DNA of 6,325 bases from Methanobacteriota archaeon (GTDB taxonomy: Archaea > Thermoplasmatota > DTKX01 > GCA-020343715), in assembly GCA_030597775.1 (NCBI GenBank), contig JAUVRF010000113.1:1-6325 (forward strand). Reading direction: 5' to 3'. A program made the position numbers and the translations under genes. This document shows positions 1 to 5,708 of this stretch, in pieces. The notes below the pieces were generated by a model. That model saw nothing but the letters and a program-made list of their open reading frames with translations, ran no database searches and was not told the origin of the DNA. The stretch's first letter is position 1, and every line of letters starts with the position of its first letter.

Positions 1-2
1 AC

Positions 3-992
3 CCCCCTCCAATGGAGCCCCTATATCAAGGGGGATACCCCCAGACGGGTCCCCCCGGGTTGACCGCCTACCCGACAGAGCCCGGACCGGAGTGGAAGAA
101 GGTGGGAGAGAAGCTGTTCCAGAAGCGTGACTACCTGGAATGGACCAACACGGTACTGCTCATCTTCGACGCGATGATGCTCTCGGGACTCATTCTCCTG
201 CTCCTGATCCTCCCCATCATCGGCGAGATCGACCTTTCTGACGAGGAAGCATTGACGGAGTTCTTCAATGCCTATTTCGTCCTGTTCACCCTCATCATCC
301 AAGACGGCATCCTGATATGGATGGTGTGGCACCAGGTGGTCCGCCGTCGGGTCATACCCCTCTCGGAGATGGGGCTCTCGAAGAAGCAGCTATCGGATAG
401 TTCCGACATGACGAGGCTGACCATCGCGGGCGTCGCCCTGGGCGTGGTGCTCTTCACCATCGCCCTCGCGATCGAGCTGGGTCAGACCGCCCTGGGATTC
501 GCACCCGGTGATGAGGGCATCCTCGGTCCCCGCGAGGGGGACCTGACAGGATATCTGATCTGGCTGATCTCCGGATGCATCATCGCCCCAATATCGGAGG
601 TGTTCTTCTTCCGTGGTTATGCCTTCTATGCCTTCAACAAGAAGTATGGCCTCTGGATCGCCGTGTTCGTGTCCGCCCTGGTCTTCTCGGCCATCCATTC
701 GAACATCTACGCGCTCCTGCCCATCTTCGTGGCGGGCATCGGGCTGGCCCTGGCCTTCCACAAGACAGGCTCCCTCGTCCCCCCGATGGTGGCCCACGCG
801 GTGAACAACTTCATCGCCCTGACACTTCTGTACTCAGGTTTCTACTCCAGACGGGGACCGAAAGCCAAATGGTCACGCAACGTCATCGCCAGCGCGGTGG
901 TATGGTGGAAGAGGAAGGCCAGCGGCACAAGGGCAGGACCCTCACCGACCAGGAGCGCTACAGGATCCTGGCCAGGCTGCACGCCACCCTGA
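3..992 (+). CDS. CPBP-family intramembrane metalloprotease (Rce1/CAAX-like), probably 5'-partial
   Basis: Integral membrane protein of the CPBP family (PF02517, relatives of Rce1 CAAX protease and bacteriocin-processing enzymes), which cleaves substrates within the membrane; the substrate here is unknown. Numbering from the ATG at 12: a Pro/Gly/Tyr-rich N-terminus (1-27), hydrophobic segments near 46-70, 86-108, 135-155, 180-200, 212-228, 233-250 and 258-276. Motif 1 reads SEVFFFRG with E196 and R201, but the usual second Glu is V197. Motif 2 is FxxxH (F225, H229) and motif 3 is HxxxN (H262, N266). The frame is open to the left edge, with three Pro codons directly before the ATG and no SD in the 11 visible bases, so the ATG may be internal to a longer protein. 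Residues after about 280 (Arg/Ser/Pro/Trp-rich) lie over the start of the next gene and do not look like family sequence; the true C-terminus is uncertain. The fold assignment is firm; catalytic activity is inferred. Confidence 0.85.
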   Translation, partial: PPPMEPLYQGGYPQTGPPGLTAYPTEPGPEWKKVGEKLFQKRDYLEWTNTVLLIFDAMMLSGLILLLLILPIIGEIDLSDEEALTEFFNAYFVLFTLIIQDGILIWMVWHQVVRRRVIPLSEMGLSKKQLSDSSDMTRLTIAGVALGVVLFTIALAIELGQTALGFAPGDEGILGPREGDLTGYLIWLISGCIIAPISEVFFFRGYAFYAFNKKYGLWIAVFVSALVFSAIHSNIYALLPIFVAGIGLALAFHKTGSLVPPMVAHAVNNFIALTLLYSGFYSRRGPKAKWSRNVIASAVVWWKRKASGTRAGPSPTRSATGSWPGCTPP

Positions 993-1372
993 GCTGGGTG
1001 GGTGTCCGCATTCCCGAGGAGTGCAACATCGACGGCGAACGGATCCGGCTCAGGGACCTGGTGGACCGCTTCGTTTTCGATGACGAGATCGATGACGAGG
1101 AGCGGGCCGAGGTCCAAGACCTCGTCGCCAAGCTGGAGGACCGGGCGGAGATCCTCGAAGAGGAGCTGGAGGTCGAGGACATGACCCTCGAGGAGGCCGA
1201 GAAGCTGCTAGCACGCACCAGCGGGCTCATAAGGGCGGTCGACGAGCTCAAGCACCTCGAGGACGAGGAGGAGTGGGTGGACAAGCACAGCAAGGTGATG
1301 GCGCAGGTGGACGATGCCAAGCGATGGCACGAGTTCACCAGGCGGGTCTACCACAGGGACGAGTACTACTGA
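902..1372 (+). CDS. DUF5788 family protein (archaeal, function unknown)
   Basis: I recognise this 156-aa soluble, acidic, helix-rich protein as a DUF5788 member, a family known from haloarchaea, methanogens and Thermoplasmata with no established function. Family-like features are the N-terminal LTDQERYRILARL stretch (14-26), the VGVRIPEECNIDGERIRLRDLV region (from 33), a long acidic coiled-coil-like helical part (62-125), and the closing KRWHEFTRRVYHRDE segment (from 140). The frame is open back past 575, so the start is a judgement: ATG 902 places the conserved region about 13 residues in, as expected. ATG 869 (167 aa) and GTG 998 are alternatives. Only GGTG (896-899) precedes ATG 902, very close to it, so translation may depend on coupling to the upstream protease ORF, which it overlaps by 91 bp. 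Its stop codon sits in a 15-bp tandem repeat. It is convergent with the MFS gene, 22 bp away. Confidence 0.82.
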   Translation: MVEEEGQRHKGRTLTDQERYRILARLHATLSWVGVRIPEECNIDGERIRLRDLVDRFVFDDEIDDEERAEVQDLVAKLEDRAEILEEELEVEDMTLEEAEKLLARTSGLIRAVDELKHLEDEEEWVDKHSKVMAQVDDAKRWHEFTRRVYHRDEYY

Positions 1373-1392
1373 TATTGGTACTACTGATACCG
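1363..1392. repeat. 15-bp tandem duplication over the DUF5788 stop codon
   Basis: Two adjacent 15-bp units, 1363-1377 and 1378-1392, both begin with GTACTACTGATA and differ only at two of the last three bases. The first unit contains the last two Tyr codons and TGA of the DUF5788 gene. Because the unit is a multiple of three, the second copy puts a second TGA in frame (1385-1387) four codons later. The repeat fills most of the 22-bp gap to the convergent MFS gene. It is probably a replication-slippage duplication. Confidence 0.75.
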
Positions 1393-1394
1393 AT

Positions 1395-2780
1395 TCACAT
1401 CTCCTTCACGTTGCGGAACCAGCAGAAGAACAGCACGACCGCGGCCGAGTAGAAGGACACGGCTATGATGAAGGGCGTGTCGATGCCGTAGTTCTCCATG
1501 ACGAACCCCGCGAAGGTTATCCCGATGGAGTTCGTCACCGTCCACATCATCTGTCCGACCGCAGCCGCCTTGCCCCGGTCCGCGGGTCGGACCGCTCCCA
1601 TCATCAGGGAGTTCTGGATGGGCGTGGAGGCGTTCATCATCGCCATCCTCATGAGGTGGAACGGGGCCGCCATCAGGAATATCGGGGCGAAGGGTATGAG
1701 CGCCAGGTTGATCACGGCGATGGCCTGTGTGAGGACCACCGTGTTCACGGAACCTCGCCTCTCGGCCACGTTGGGAATGAAGAAGAACGACAGGCCCATC
1801 GCGATCTGGGTGGCCACGAAGAGCCAGGCCACCTGGGCCACGTCGACGTCGAACTTGAGGATGTAGTACAGCTGGAAGTATGGAACGACGAACCCCGCCC
1901 CGAATCCTATCAAGGCCATGGGTGTGGAGAACCGCACGATGAACCTGAGCCCCTTCTTGCGGGCCTCCACATCATCCTCCGCATCGTCGACCAGGGACGG
2001 TAGCTCCTCCTTCTTGTCCTCCCTTCCCTCCTCCCCTGGTCTGATGGCGAGGGCTATCACCACGGCGAACATGTTCGTCAGGGCCGCCAGGACGAACATG
2101 ACGCGGTACGCCTCCTCCAGCTCCATCCCGAAGGTCTCCCGCGCCACGATGGTCCATGCACCCGCCATGGCCGACGCGATGGCGATACCGATCATCGAGA
2201 CCATCGATTGCAGGGCGAAGAGGTACTTGCGGCGCTGGTCCGAGGTCTTCTCCGTCATCAGGGCCGAGAAGGCGGGCCTGTTCAGGGCCATCGCTGCACC
2301 GTTGAGGATCTGTGCCAGGACGATCATCCACAGTTCCTGGGCCGTCGCGAACATGGCCATGGACAAGCCGCCCAGGAGGAGGGCGAGGGCCAGGATCTTC
2401 CTGTGGTCGAAACGGTCCACCAGCCAGCCGGACGGGAGGAGGAAGAATACTATGGTCCAAGACGAGATGCTGAAGATGTATCCCACGGTCGTCAGCTCGG
2501 GGAAGAGCTCGTGGATGTACAGGATGAGGACGAACCAGGACATGCCCCCGCCGATGGCCGTCAGGAAGCTGGCCGCGAGGAGCCTGCGGGCGCTCCCCTT
2601 GAAGCCCCCGTAGATGCTCATCATGTAGCGGAGGCTTCGCTTCTCCATATCTGAGAATGGGGGGATCTCCTCAGGGTCCCGAGGAGGTGCCCCGGCCTCC
2701 CCTTCGATGCCACCGCCCGAATGCCTCACGAGGAAGGTGAACGAGGTGCCCGTTGATATCCGTTGCCGGGCCAGGTCCAT
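1395..2780 (-). CDS. Major facilitator superfamily (MFS) transporter
   Basis: A polytopic secondary transporter of the cytoplasmic membrane, about 12 hydrophobic segments in 461 aa, with unknown substrate. The two six-helix halves (about 65-247 and 285-455) are joined by a highly charged cytoplasmic loop (249-280, many Glu, Asp and Lys). Motif A of the MFS is clear in the loop after helix 2: G118, D122, R123, R127 (GWLVDRFDHRK). General resemblance is to MFS_1 drug-efflux-type carriers, but I see nothing that fixes substrate or direction. The start is uncertain. ATG 2780 gives a 44-residue non-hydrophobic extension and has no SD, so it would have to be leaderless. ATG 2648 (417 aa, starting MEKRSL) has GGAG only about 18 bases upstream, too far for a normal SD. 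ATG pairs at 2624 and 2621 start MMSIYGG. The gene lies 62 bp downstream of rpl40e on the same strand and ends 22 bp from the convergent DUF5788 gene. Confidence 0.88.
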   Translation of the reverse strand: MDLARQRISTGTSFTFLVRHSGGGIEGEAGAPPRDPEEIPPFSDMEKRSLRYMMSIYGGFKGSARRLLAASFLTAIGGGMSWFVLILYIHELFPELTTVGYIFSISSWTIVFFLLPSGWLVDRFDHRKILALALLLGGLSMAMFATAQELWMIVLAQILNGAAMALNRPAFSALMTEKTSDQRRKYLFALQSMVSMIGIAIASAMAGAWTIVARETFGMELEEAYRVMFVLAALTNMFAVVIALAIRPGEEGREDKKEELPSLVDDAEDDVEARKKGLRFIVRFSTPMALIGFGAGFVVPYFQLYYILKFDVDVAQVAWLFVATQIAMGLSFFFIPNVAERRGSVNTVVLTQAIAVINLALIPFAPIFLMAAPFHLMRMAMMNASTPIQNSLMMGAVRPADRGKAAAVGQMMWTVTNSIGITFAGFVMENYGIDTPFIIAVSFYSAAVVLFFCWFRNVKEM

Positions 2781-2805
2781 AGGACAAACGGCGTCCGCTC
2801 TGGAC
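2775..2805. promoter_or_regulatory. Pair of GTCC/GGAC dyads at the MFS start (possible operator)
   Basis: Two short inverted repeats with the same arms lie side by side: GTCC-ATA-GGAC at 2775-2785, covering the proposed ATG 2780, and GTCC-N5-GGAC at 2793-2805. Their centres are about 19 bp apart. This is seen directly in the sequence. A role as a binding site for a regulator of the transporter gene is a guess, since four-base arms arise easily by chance in GC-rich DNA. Confidence 0.25.
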
Positions 2806-2842
2806 CAATGAACAGATCAAGGTATGAACGGGGGAGACGGGT

Positions 2843-2992
2843 CTAGCCGCCCCGGGGTTCCCTGGCCTTGGGGCGGAGGGCCTTGCGGCCGCAACGGCGG
2901 CAACGCTTGGCCTTCCATGCATTGCGGGAGGAGCAATCCATGCAGATCTTCTTGATCAGCAACCTCGCCTCGGCCTCTGGGAATCGCGCCAT
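2843..2992 (-). CDS. rpl40e: 50S ribosomal protein L40e
   Basis: A 49-aa basic protein translated by hand from the minus strand, beginning MARFPEAEARLLIKKICMDC and ending EPRGG. It is the archaeal form of L40e, a large-subunit ribosomal protein; in eukaryotes the homologue is made as a ubiquitin fusion, here it stands alone. The zinc-ribbon cysteines are C17, C20, C31 and C34, arranged CxxC-N10-CxxC, and the surrounding Arg/Lys-rich sequence (RNAWKAKRCRRCGRK) suits rRNA binding. Length is normal for the family. The start is well fixed: AGGTGA (3002-2997) sits 4 bases before the ATG, and a TATA box lies at 3033-3027. It follows ftsY on the same strand but has its own promoter in the 79-bp gap. 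The small size makes it easy to miss in automatic annotation. Confidence 0.95.
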   Translation of the reverse strand: MARFPEAEARLLIKKICMDCSSRNAWKAKRCRRCGRKALRPKAREPRGG

Positions 2993-2996
2993 TAGC

Positions 2997-3002
2997 TCAC
3001 CT
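2997..3002 (-). promoter_or_regulatory. Shine-Dalgarno site of rpl40e
   Basis: AGGTGA on the minus strand, four bases before the rpl40e ATG (2992). It matches the archaeal consensus GGAGGTGAT and fixes the start of this very short gene. Confidence 0.75.
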
Positions 3003-3026
3003 GCCTGTCGCGAAAGGATGATGCCC

Positions 3027-3033
3027 TATATAA
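3027..3033 (-). promoter_or_regulatory. Archaeal TATA box of rpl40e
   Basis: TTATATA on the minus strand, followed by GGG, is the only strongly A/T stretch in this GC-rich gap. A start site about 25-28 bases downstream would fall near 3003-3006, just ahead of the SD, giving a leader of roughly 10-14 bases. No clear purine BRE precedes it. It would drive rpl40e and possibly the MFS gene. Confidence 0.6.
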
Positions 3034-3053
3034 CACTGACGGCTCCAGAGCAG

Positions 3054-3067
3054 CTGCGGGCCCGCAG
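3054..3067. repeat. Perfect 14-bp palindrome after ftsY
   Basis: CTGCGGGCCCGCAG reads the same on both strands and begins four bases after the ftsY stop codon on the minus strand, about 20 bp upstream of the rpl40e TATA box. It partly overlaps a second 8-bp palindrome, GCAGCTGC (3050-3057). As RNA it could fold into a five-pair stem with a GGCC loop. There is no T tract after it, so it is not a typical archaeal terminator; a protein-binding dyad is the alternative. Confidence 0.5.
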
Positions 3068-3071
3068 TGTC

Positions 3072-4250
3072 CTAGGCGAAGAGCCTGTCCACCATCCAAT
3101 CGGGGTCGAAGACCTCCAGGTCCTCGTAATCCTGCCCGGTGCCCACGAATGCTATGGGCTTTCCCACTGCGTATGCGATGCTGAGGGCCGCTCCGCCCTT
3201 GGCGTCGGCGTCGATCTTGGTGAGGATGGCGATGTCGATGCCCACCGCCTCGTCGAACTTGCTGGCCTGCTCCACCGCGTCGTTGCCGGCGAGGGAGTCT
3301 CCCACGAAGACGACCATGTCGGGCTTGGCGATGCGCTTGATCTTCTTCATCTCGTCCATGAGGTTGACGTTGGTCTGCATGCGACCCGCGGTGTCGATGA
3401 GGACGATGTCCTTGTATCGTGCCCGGGCGTGCTCGACCGCGTCGTAGGCCACCGCGGCCGGGTCCGCGCCAGCCTTGTGCTTGATCAGTTTGACACCCAG
3501 ACGCTCGGCGTGGATGCTCAGTTGCTCTATCGCGCCGGCGCGGAAGGTGTCCCCGGCCGCCATGACGGAGGACAGTCCCTGCTTCTTGTACCGGTAGGCT
3601 ATGCGGGCGATGGAGGTTGTCTTGCCGGTGCCGTTGACGCCCACGAACATGAGCACCACCGGTTTGTCATGCTCCTTGATGTAGATGTCCAGGTCCACCG
3701 GGTCCACGGCGAGGACCTCGCGGACGGCCGATCGGAGGGCTGCCTCGATGAAGTTGTCCAGGTCCACGCCCCGCTTGATCCTCTTGCCCACCAGCTCCTC
3801 CTTGAGGGCCTGCTTGATCTTCTCGGCGACGGGCAGGGCGACATCGCTCTCGAGGAGGATCACCTCGAGCTCGTCCAAGAGCTCGTCCAGCTTCTTCTCC
3901 CTGAGGGACCTGCCCATGATGGAGTCGGTGAAGGCGTCCTCTGGGACCGAAAGGTCCTTTTTCCCCTCCTTCTCCTTCTGGGGCTTGGGCTCCTTCTTCT
4001 TCCCCTTGGCCCTCTTCAGAGATGCCCTCTTCTCGGCCCGAGATTCCCTCCGGGTCCTCTTGGTGATCGGCGCCATAGGTGCCGCCGGGGCCGCGGGCTC
4101 GCTCTTTGGGACCTTGGTGGTGGGATCGGCCTTCACCGCAGGTCTATCCTGCTTGGCCTTCTGCTCGGGAACGTCCTCGACATCCTCCTCCATGGTCCGC
4201 TTGAGCTTGCCCTTGAAGCCACCAAGCCGGCTACGGAGCTTCTTGAACAT
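3072..4250 (-). CDS. ftsY: Signal recognition particle receptor FtsY
   Basis: SRP-family GTPase that receives the SRP-ribosome-nascent chain complex at the cytoplasmic membrane; GTP hydrolysis by the FtsY-SRP54 pair hands the ribosome to the Sec channel. The 392-aa protein has a short basic amphipathic N-terminus (MFKKLRSRLGGFKGKLKR), a long charged, low-complexity A region (about 20-100, Pro/Ala then Lys/Arg-rich), the helical N domain (about 105-185) and the NG GTPase. G motifs are all intact: P-loop GVNGTGKTT (204-212), DTFRAGA (234-240), DTAGR (286-290), TKID (344-347) followed by ADAKGG, and GTGQ (370-373). The start fits the usual archaeal FtsY opening, with GAGG (4262-4259) overlapping the pfdA stop 8 bases upstream. 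It lies 10 bp after pfdA, so translation is probably coupled. The SRP54 gene (ffh), which follows ftsY in some archaea, is not the next gene here. Confidence 0.97.
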   Translation of the reverse strand: MFKKLRSRLGGFKGKLKRTMEEDVEDVPEQKAKQDRPAVKADPTTKVPKSEPAAPAAPMAPITKRTRRESRAEKRASLKRAKGKKKEPKPQKEKEGKKDLSVPEDAFTDSIMGRSLREKKLDELLDELEVILLESDVALPVAEKIKQALKEELVGKRIKRGVDLDNFIEAALRSAVREVLAVDPVDLDIYIKEHDKPVVLMFVGVNGTGKTTSIARIAYRYKKQGLSSVMAAGDTFRAGAIEQLSIHAERLGVKLIKHKAGADPAAVAYDAVEHARARYKDIVLIDTAGRMQTNVNLMDEMKKIKRIAKPDMVVFVGDSLAGNDAVEQASKFDEAVGIDIAILTKIDADAKGGAALSIAYAVGKPIAFVGTGQDYEDLEVFDPDWMVDRLFA

Positions 4251-4260
4251 GATGGGCGCC

Positions 4261-4701
4261 TCAGAGGCCCTGTTCCTTTGAGGTCTGAAGGCCCTGGAAG
4301 GCAGCCTCGGCCTGCTGGGAGAGTTCCTGCGCCTGGGCCTCCGTCTGCTCGATGCCCGCCTTGACCTGCTGCATCATCTCCCGGACCTCGTCGCGCCTCT
4401 GGCCGATGCGGTGGGCCGCGTCCTTCGGGTCCATCTCGACCACGATGTTGTTGCCCACGGAGGTCAGCACCTTGTCACCCTTCGAGACCGTGGCGGCGAC
4501 CATGACGCCACCGCCCACGGGGACCATGACCTGGGAGCCCTCCTCGATCTCGTCGAAGGACTCGAGGAAGTTCCACGCGGCGCCCAGCTCCCGCTCGGTC
4601 ACGGTGAGCATGTTCAGCTGCTGGCCCATCATCTCGGCCTGGTACTTGTACCTGTCCAGGACGGTCAGCATCTCGCGGACCTCTTCCTCGCTCGCCACCA
4701 C
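4261..4701 (-). CDS. pfdA: Prefoldin subunit alpha
   Basis: Alpha subunit (146 aa) of the archaeal prefoldin hexamer, two alpha and four beta subunits, which captures unfolded nascent proteins and passes them to the thermosome in the cytosol. It shows the family plan: an N-terminal coiled-coil helix (about 4-48), a central beta-hairpin region with VPVGGGVMV (60-68) and VGNNIVVEM (82-90), and a C-terminal coiled-coil helix rich in Gln and Glu (about 93-138). Length is typical. Translation starts at GTG; two GTG codons stand in tandem (4701 and 4698) and either could be used. The rpl18a TGA is only three bases upstream, and a GAGGGGG stretch inside the end of rpl18a can act as SD, so the two genes are probably translationally coupled. 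The beta-subunit gene is not in the window. Confidence 0.95.
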   Translation of the reverse strand: MVASEEEVREMLTVLDRYKYQAEMMGQQLNMLTVTERELGAAWNFLESFDEIEEGSQVMVPVGGGVMVAATVSKGDKVLTSVGNNIVVEMDPKDAAHRIGQRRDEVREMMQQVKAGIEQTEAQAQELSQQAEAAFQGLQTSKEQGL

Positions 4702-4704
4702 CTC

Positions 4705-4932
4705 TCAGGCCCCCTCGATGCGGGCCTTGACGAACACGTCCTCGATCTCTTCGAAGGGCACCTCGGTGATGGCCTCCACCTTGATCTTGTTGCGCTTGCA
4801 GCGATGCTCGCTGCCGATGAGGGACACCATCTTCTCGTAGGCATCCTTCTCGTCCTCCGCCTCTATCTCGCGGTTGAAGGGCGACATTGCATCTCCCATG
4901 AGGAACTCGCCCTTGATACGGTATGCCTTCAT
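4705..4932 (-). CDS. rpl18a: 50S ribosomal protein L18Ae (LX)
   Basis: A 75-aa large-subunit ribosomal protein, the short archaeal form known as LX or L18Ae (also called rplX in archaea). Recognisable features are the opening MKAYRIKGEFLMGD, the FNREIEAEDEKDAYEKM segment (19-35), the SEHRCKRNKI basic patch (41-50) and the closing VEAITEV (52-58). The start at ATG 4932 is preferred over the longer in-frame ATG 4998 because AGGAGG (4945-4940) lies 7 bases upstream and the added 22 residues do not look like the family. It is followed closely by pfdA and ftsY, the usual archaeal order. The genes normally found upstream (rpl39e, rpl31e, tif6) are absent; a phosphoesterase gene ends 66 bp upstream. 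Confidence 0.95.
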   Translation of the reverse strand: MKAYRIKGEFLMGDAMSPFNREIEAEDEKDAYEKMVSLIGSEHRCKRNKIKVEAITEVPFEEIEDVFVKARIEGA

Positions 4933-4939
4933 TCCTTGG

Positions 4940-4945
4940 CCTCCT
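4940..4945 (-). promoter_or_regulatory. Shine-Dalgarno site of rpl18a
   Basis: AGGAGG on the minus strand, seven bases before ATG 4932. It decides this start over the ATG at 4998. Confidence 0.8.
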
Positions 4946-4979
4946 GAATGCTGGATTCGGCCGGTTATGAGGGAGGTGG

Positions 4980-4987
4980 TAGATAAG
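4980..4987 (-). promoter_or_regulatory. Possible TATA-like box for rpl18a-pfdA-ftsY
   Basis: CTTATCTA on the minus strand in the 66-bp gap after the phosphoesterase gene. A start site some 25 bases downstream would leave a leader of about 25 bases that contains the rpl18a SD. The match to an archaeal TATA box is imperfect and there is no clear BRE, so the genes may instead be read through from upstream. Confidence 0.25.
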
Positions 4988-4998
4988 AGTTGCTCCAT

Positions 4999-5697
4999 TC
5001 AGACGCGGCCTGCATGCGCCGAAACGGTGTCCCCCTCTATCTCGAGGCGGCCCAGGAAGCCGTCCTTGGCCGGGCCCGGGTTGAAGAAGAGGGTGGTGTC
5101 CGGTCTGTCGGTCTGCAGCAGATCCTTGTCCCTGGACAGGACCTTGCCCGACTCCCAGTCGAAGGCGACGACCCCTCTGGCCTCGTGGATGTGTCCCGAG
5201 AGGACCACGCGGGGGCGCGCCTCCTCCACCGCCTTGAACACGGCCCTGCTTCCCACGTTCGTGCCGCCGAACAGGCTCCTGTCGAGGATCCCGTGGACAG
5301 GTCCGTGACTCGCGAGCACCTGGGCGCCCTCGAGTGCGGGGGGCAGTCTGCTGGCGTACTCGTCCTCCTCGACGACGAAGGCGGTACGGAAGGGAGGTGG
5401 GGTGCAGCCCCCGGCCCCGGCGATGGTCACGTCGCCCACGGTCACCTGCTTGAAGTGGATATCGAGACCCATCTCCACAAGACGTGCCCTGGCCTCGTCG
5501 CTGTCGGTGTTGCCAGGCACGATGTAGGTGGGCACCGGAGGGTCCGAGAAAAGGTCCTCCAGGTACTGAAGGGGTCTGAAGGTGATCACGTCCCCGAGGC
5601 AAAGGTGACAATCGAAGTCTCCAGCCATGAGGCCGTGCTTGATGGTCTTCGCCGCCCTTGGAGAGGAATGCAGGTCGGTGGAGACCAGCGCCTTCAT
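4999..5697 (-). CDS. Icc-related metallophosphoesterase (COG2129-like)
   Basis: A 232-aa soluble calcineurin-like phosphoesterase, which uses a two-metal centre to hydrolyse phosphoester bonds; the substrate is unknown. Metal-ligand motifs appear in the standard order: DLH (D8, H10), GDV (D36), GNTD (N63), SHGP (H131) and GHIH (H169, H171). The GNTD form, the AGAGGCTPPPF segment (93-103) and the GSRAVFKAVEEARPRVVLSGHIHEA layout (from 149) match the archaeal COG2129 group of Icc-related enzymes (MJ0912 type). The start at ATG 5697 is fixed by GGGTGAT three bases upstream and by the DLH motif lying eight residues in; the frame is open to 5862 but the extra residues are antisense-like to no domain. 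It begins 11 bp after the presenilin-like gene stops and ends 66 bp before rpl18a, so it probably belongs to the same transcript as one or both. Confidence 0.92.
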   Translation of the reverse strand: MKALVSTDLHSSPRAAKTIKHGLMAGDFDCHLCLGDVITFRPLQYLEDLFSDPPVPTYIVPGNTDSDEARARLVEMGLDIHFKQVTVGDVTIAGAGGCTPPPFRTAFVVEEDEYASRLPPALEGAQVLASHGPVHGILDRSLFGGTNVGSRAVFKAVEEARPRVVLSGHIHEARGVVAFDWESGKVLSRDKDLLQTDRPDTTLFFNPGPAKDGFLGRLEIEGDTVSAHAGRV

Positions 5698-5700
5698 GTC

Positions 5701-5707
5701 ATCACCC
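5701..5707 (-). promoter_or_regulatory. Shine-Dalgarno site of the phosphoesterase gene
   Basis: GGGTGAT on the minus strand in the 11-bp gap after the presenilin-like stop codon, three bases before ATG 5697. It agrees with the 3' half of the archaeal consensus GGAGGTGAT and sets the start. Confidence 0.75.
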
Positions 5708-5708
5708 G

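Noticed and set aside
575..901. Upstream extension of the DUF5788 gene to ATG 575.
   Set aside because: The extra residues are His/Arg/Pro-rich and lie over the CPBP catalytic core, so they are an out-of-frame reading of that gene.
1377..1391. GGTA/TACC hairpin as a terminator between the convergent genes.
   Set aside because: The stem is only four base pairs, has no T tract, and follows from the tandem repeat.
1314..2613. Open frames on the + strand opposite the MFS gene (1314-2003, 1498-1866, 1918-2613).
   Set aside because: They are shadows of the MFS coding strand, which shows clear membrane helices and motif A.
2868..4364. A 498-codon open frame on the + strand across rpl40e, ftsY and the end of pfdA.
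   Set aside because: It is antisense to three well-recognised genes with intact motifs. Its Leu/Gly/His/Arg-rich translation resembles no family and is the usual by-product of high GC content.
4933..4998. Longer rpl18a start at ATG 4998, directly after the phosphoesterase stop.
   Set aside because: ATG 4932 has a strong AGGAGG site, and the family begins with the MKAYRIKGEF-like sequence.
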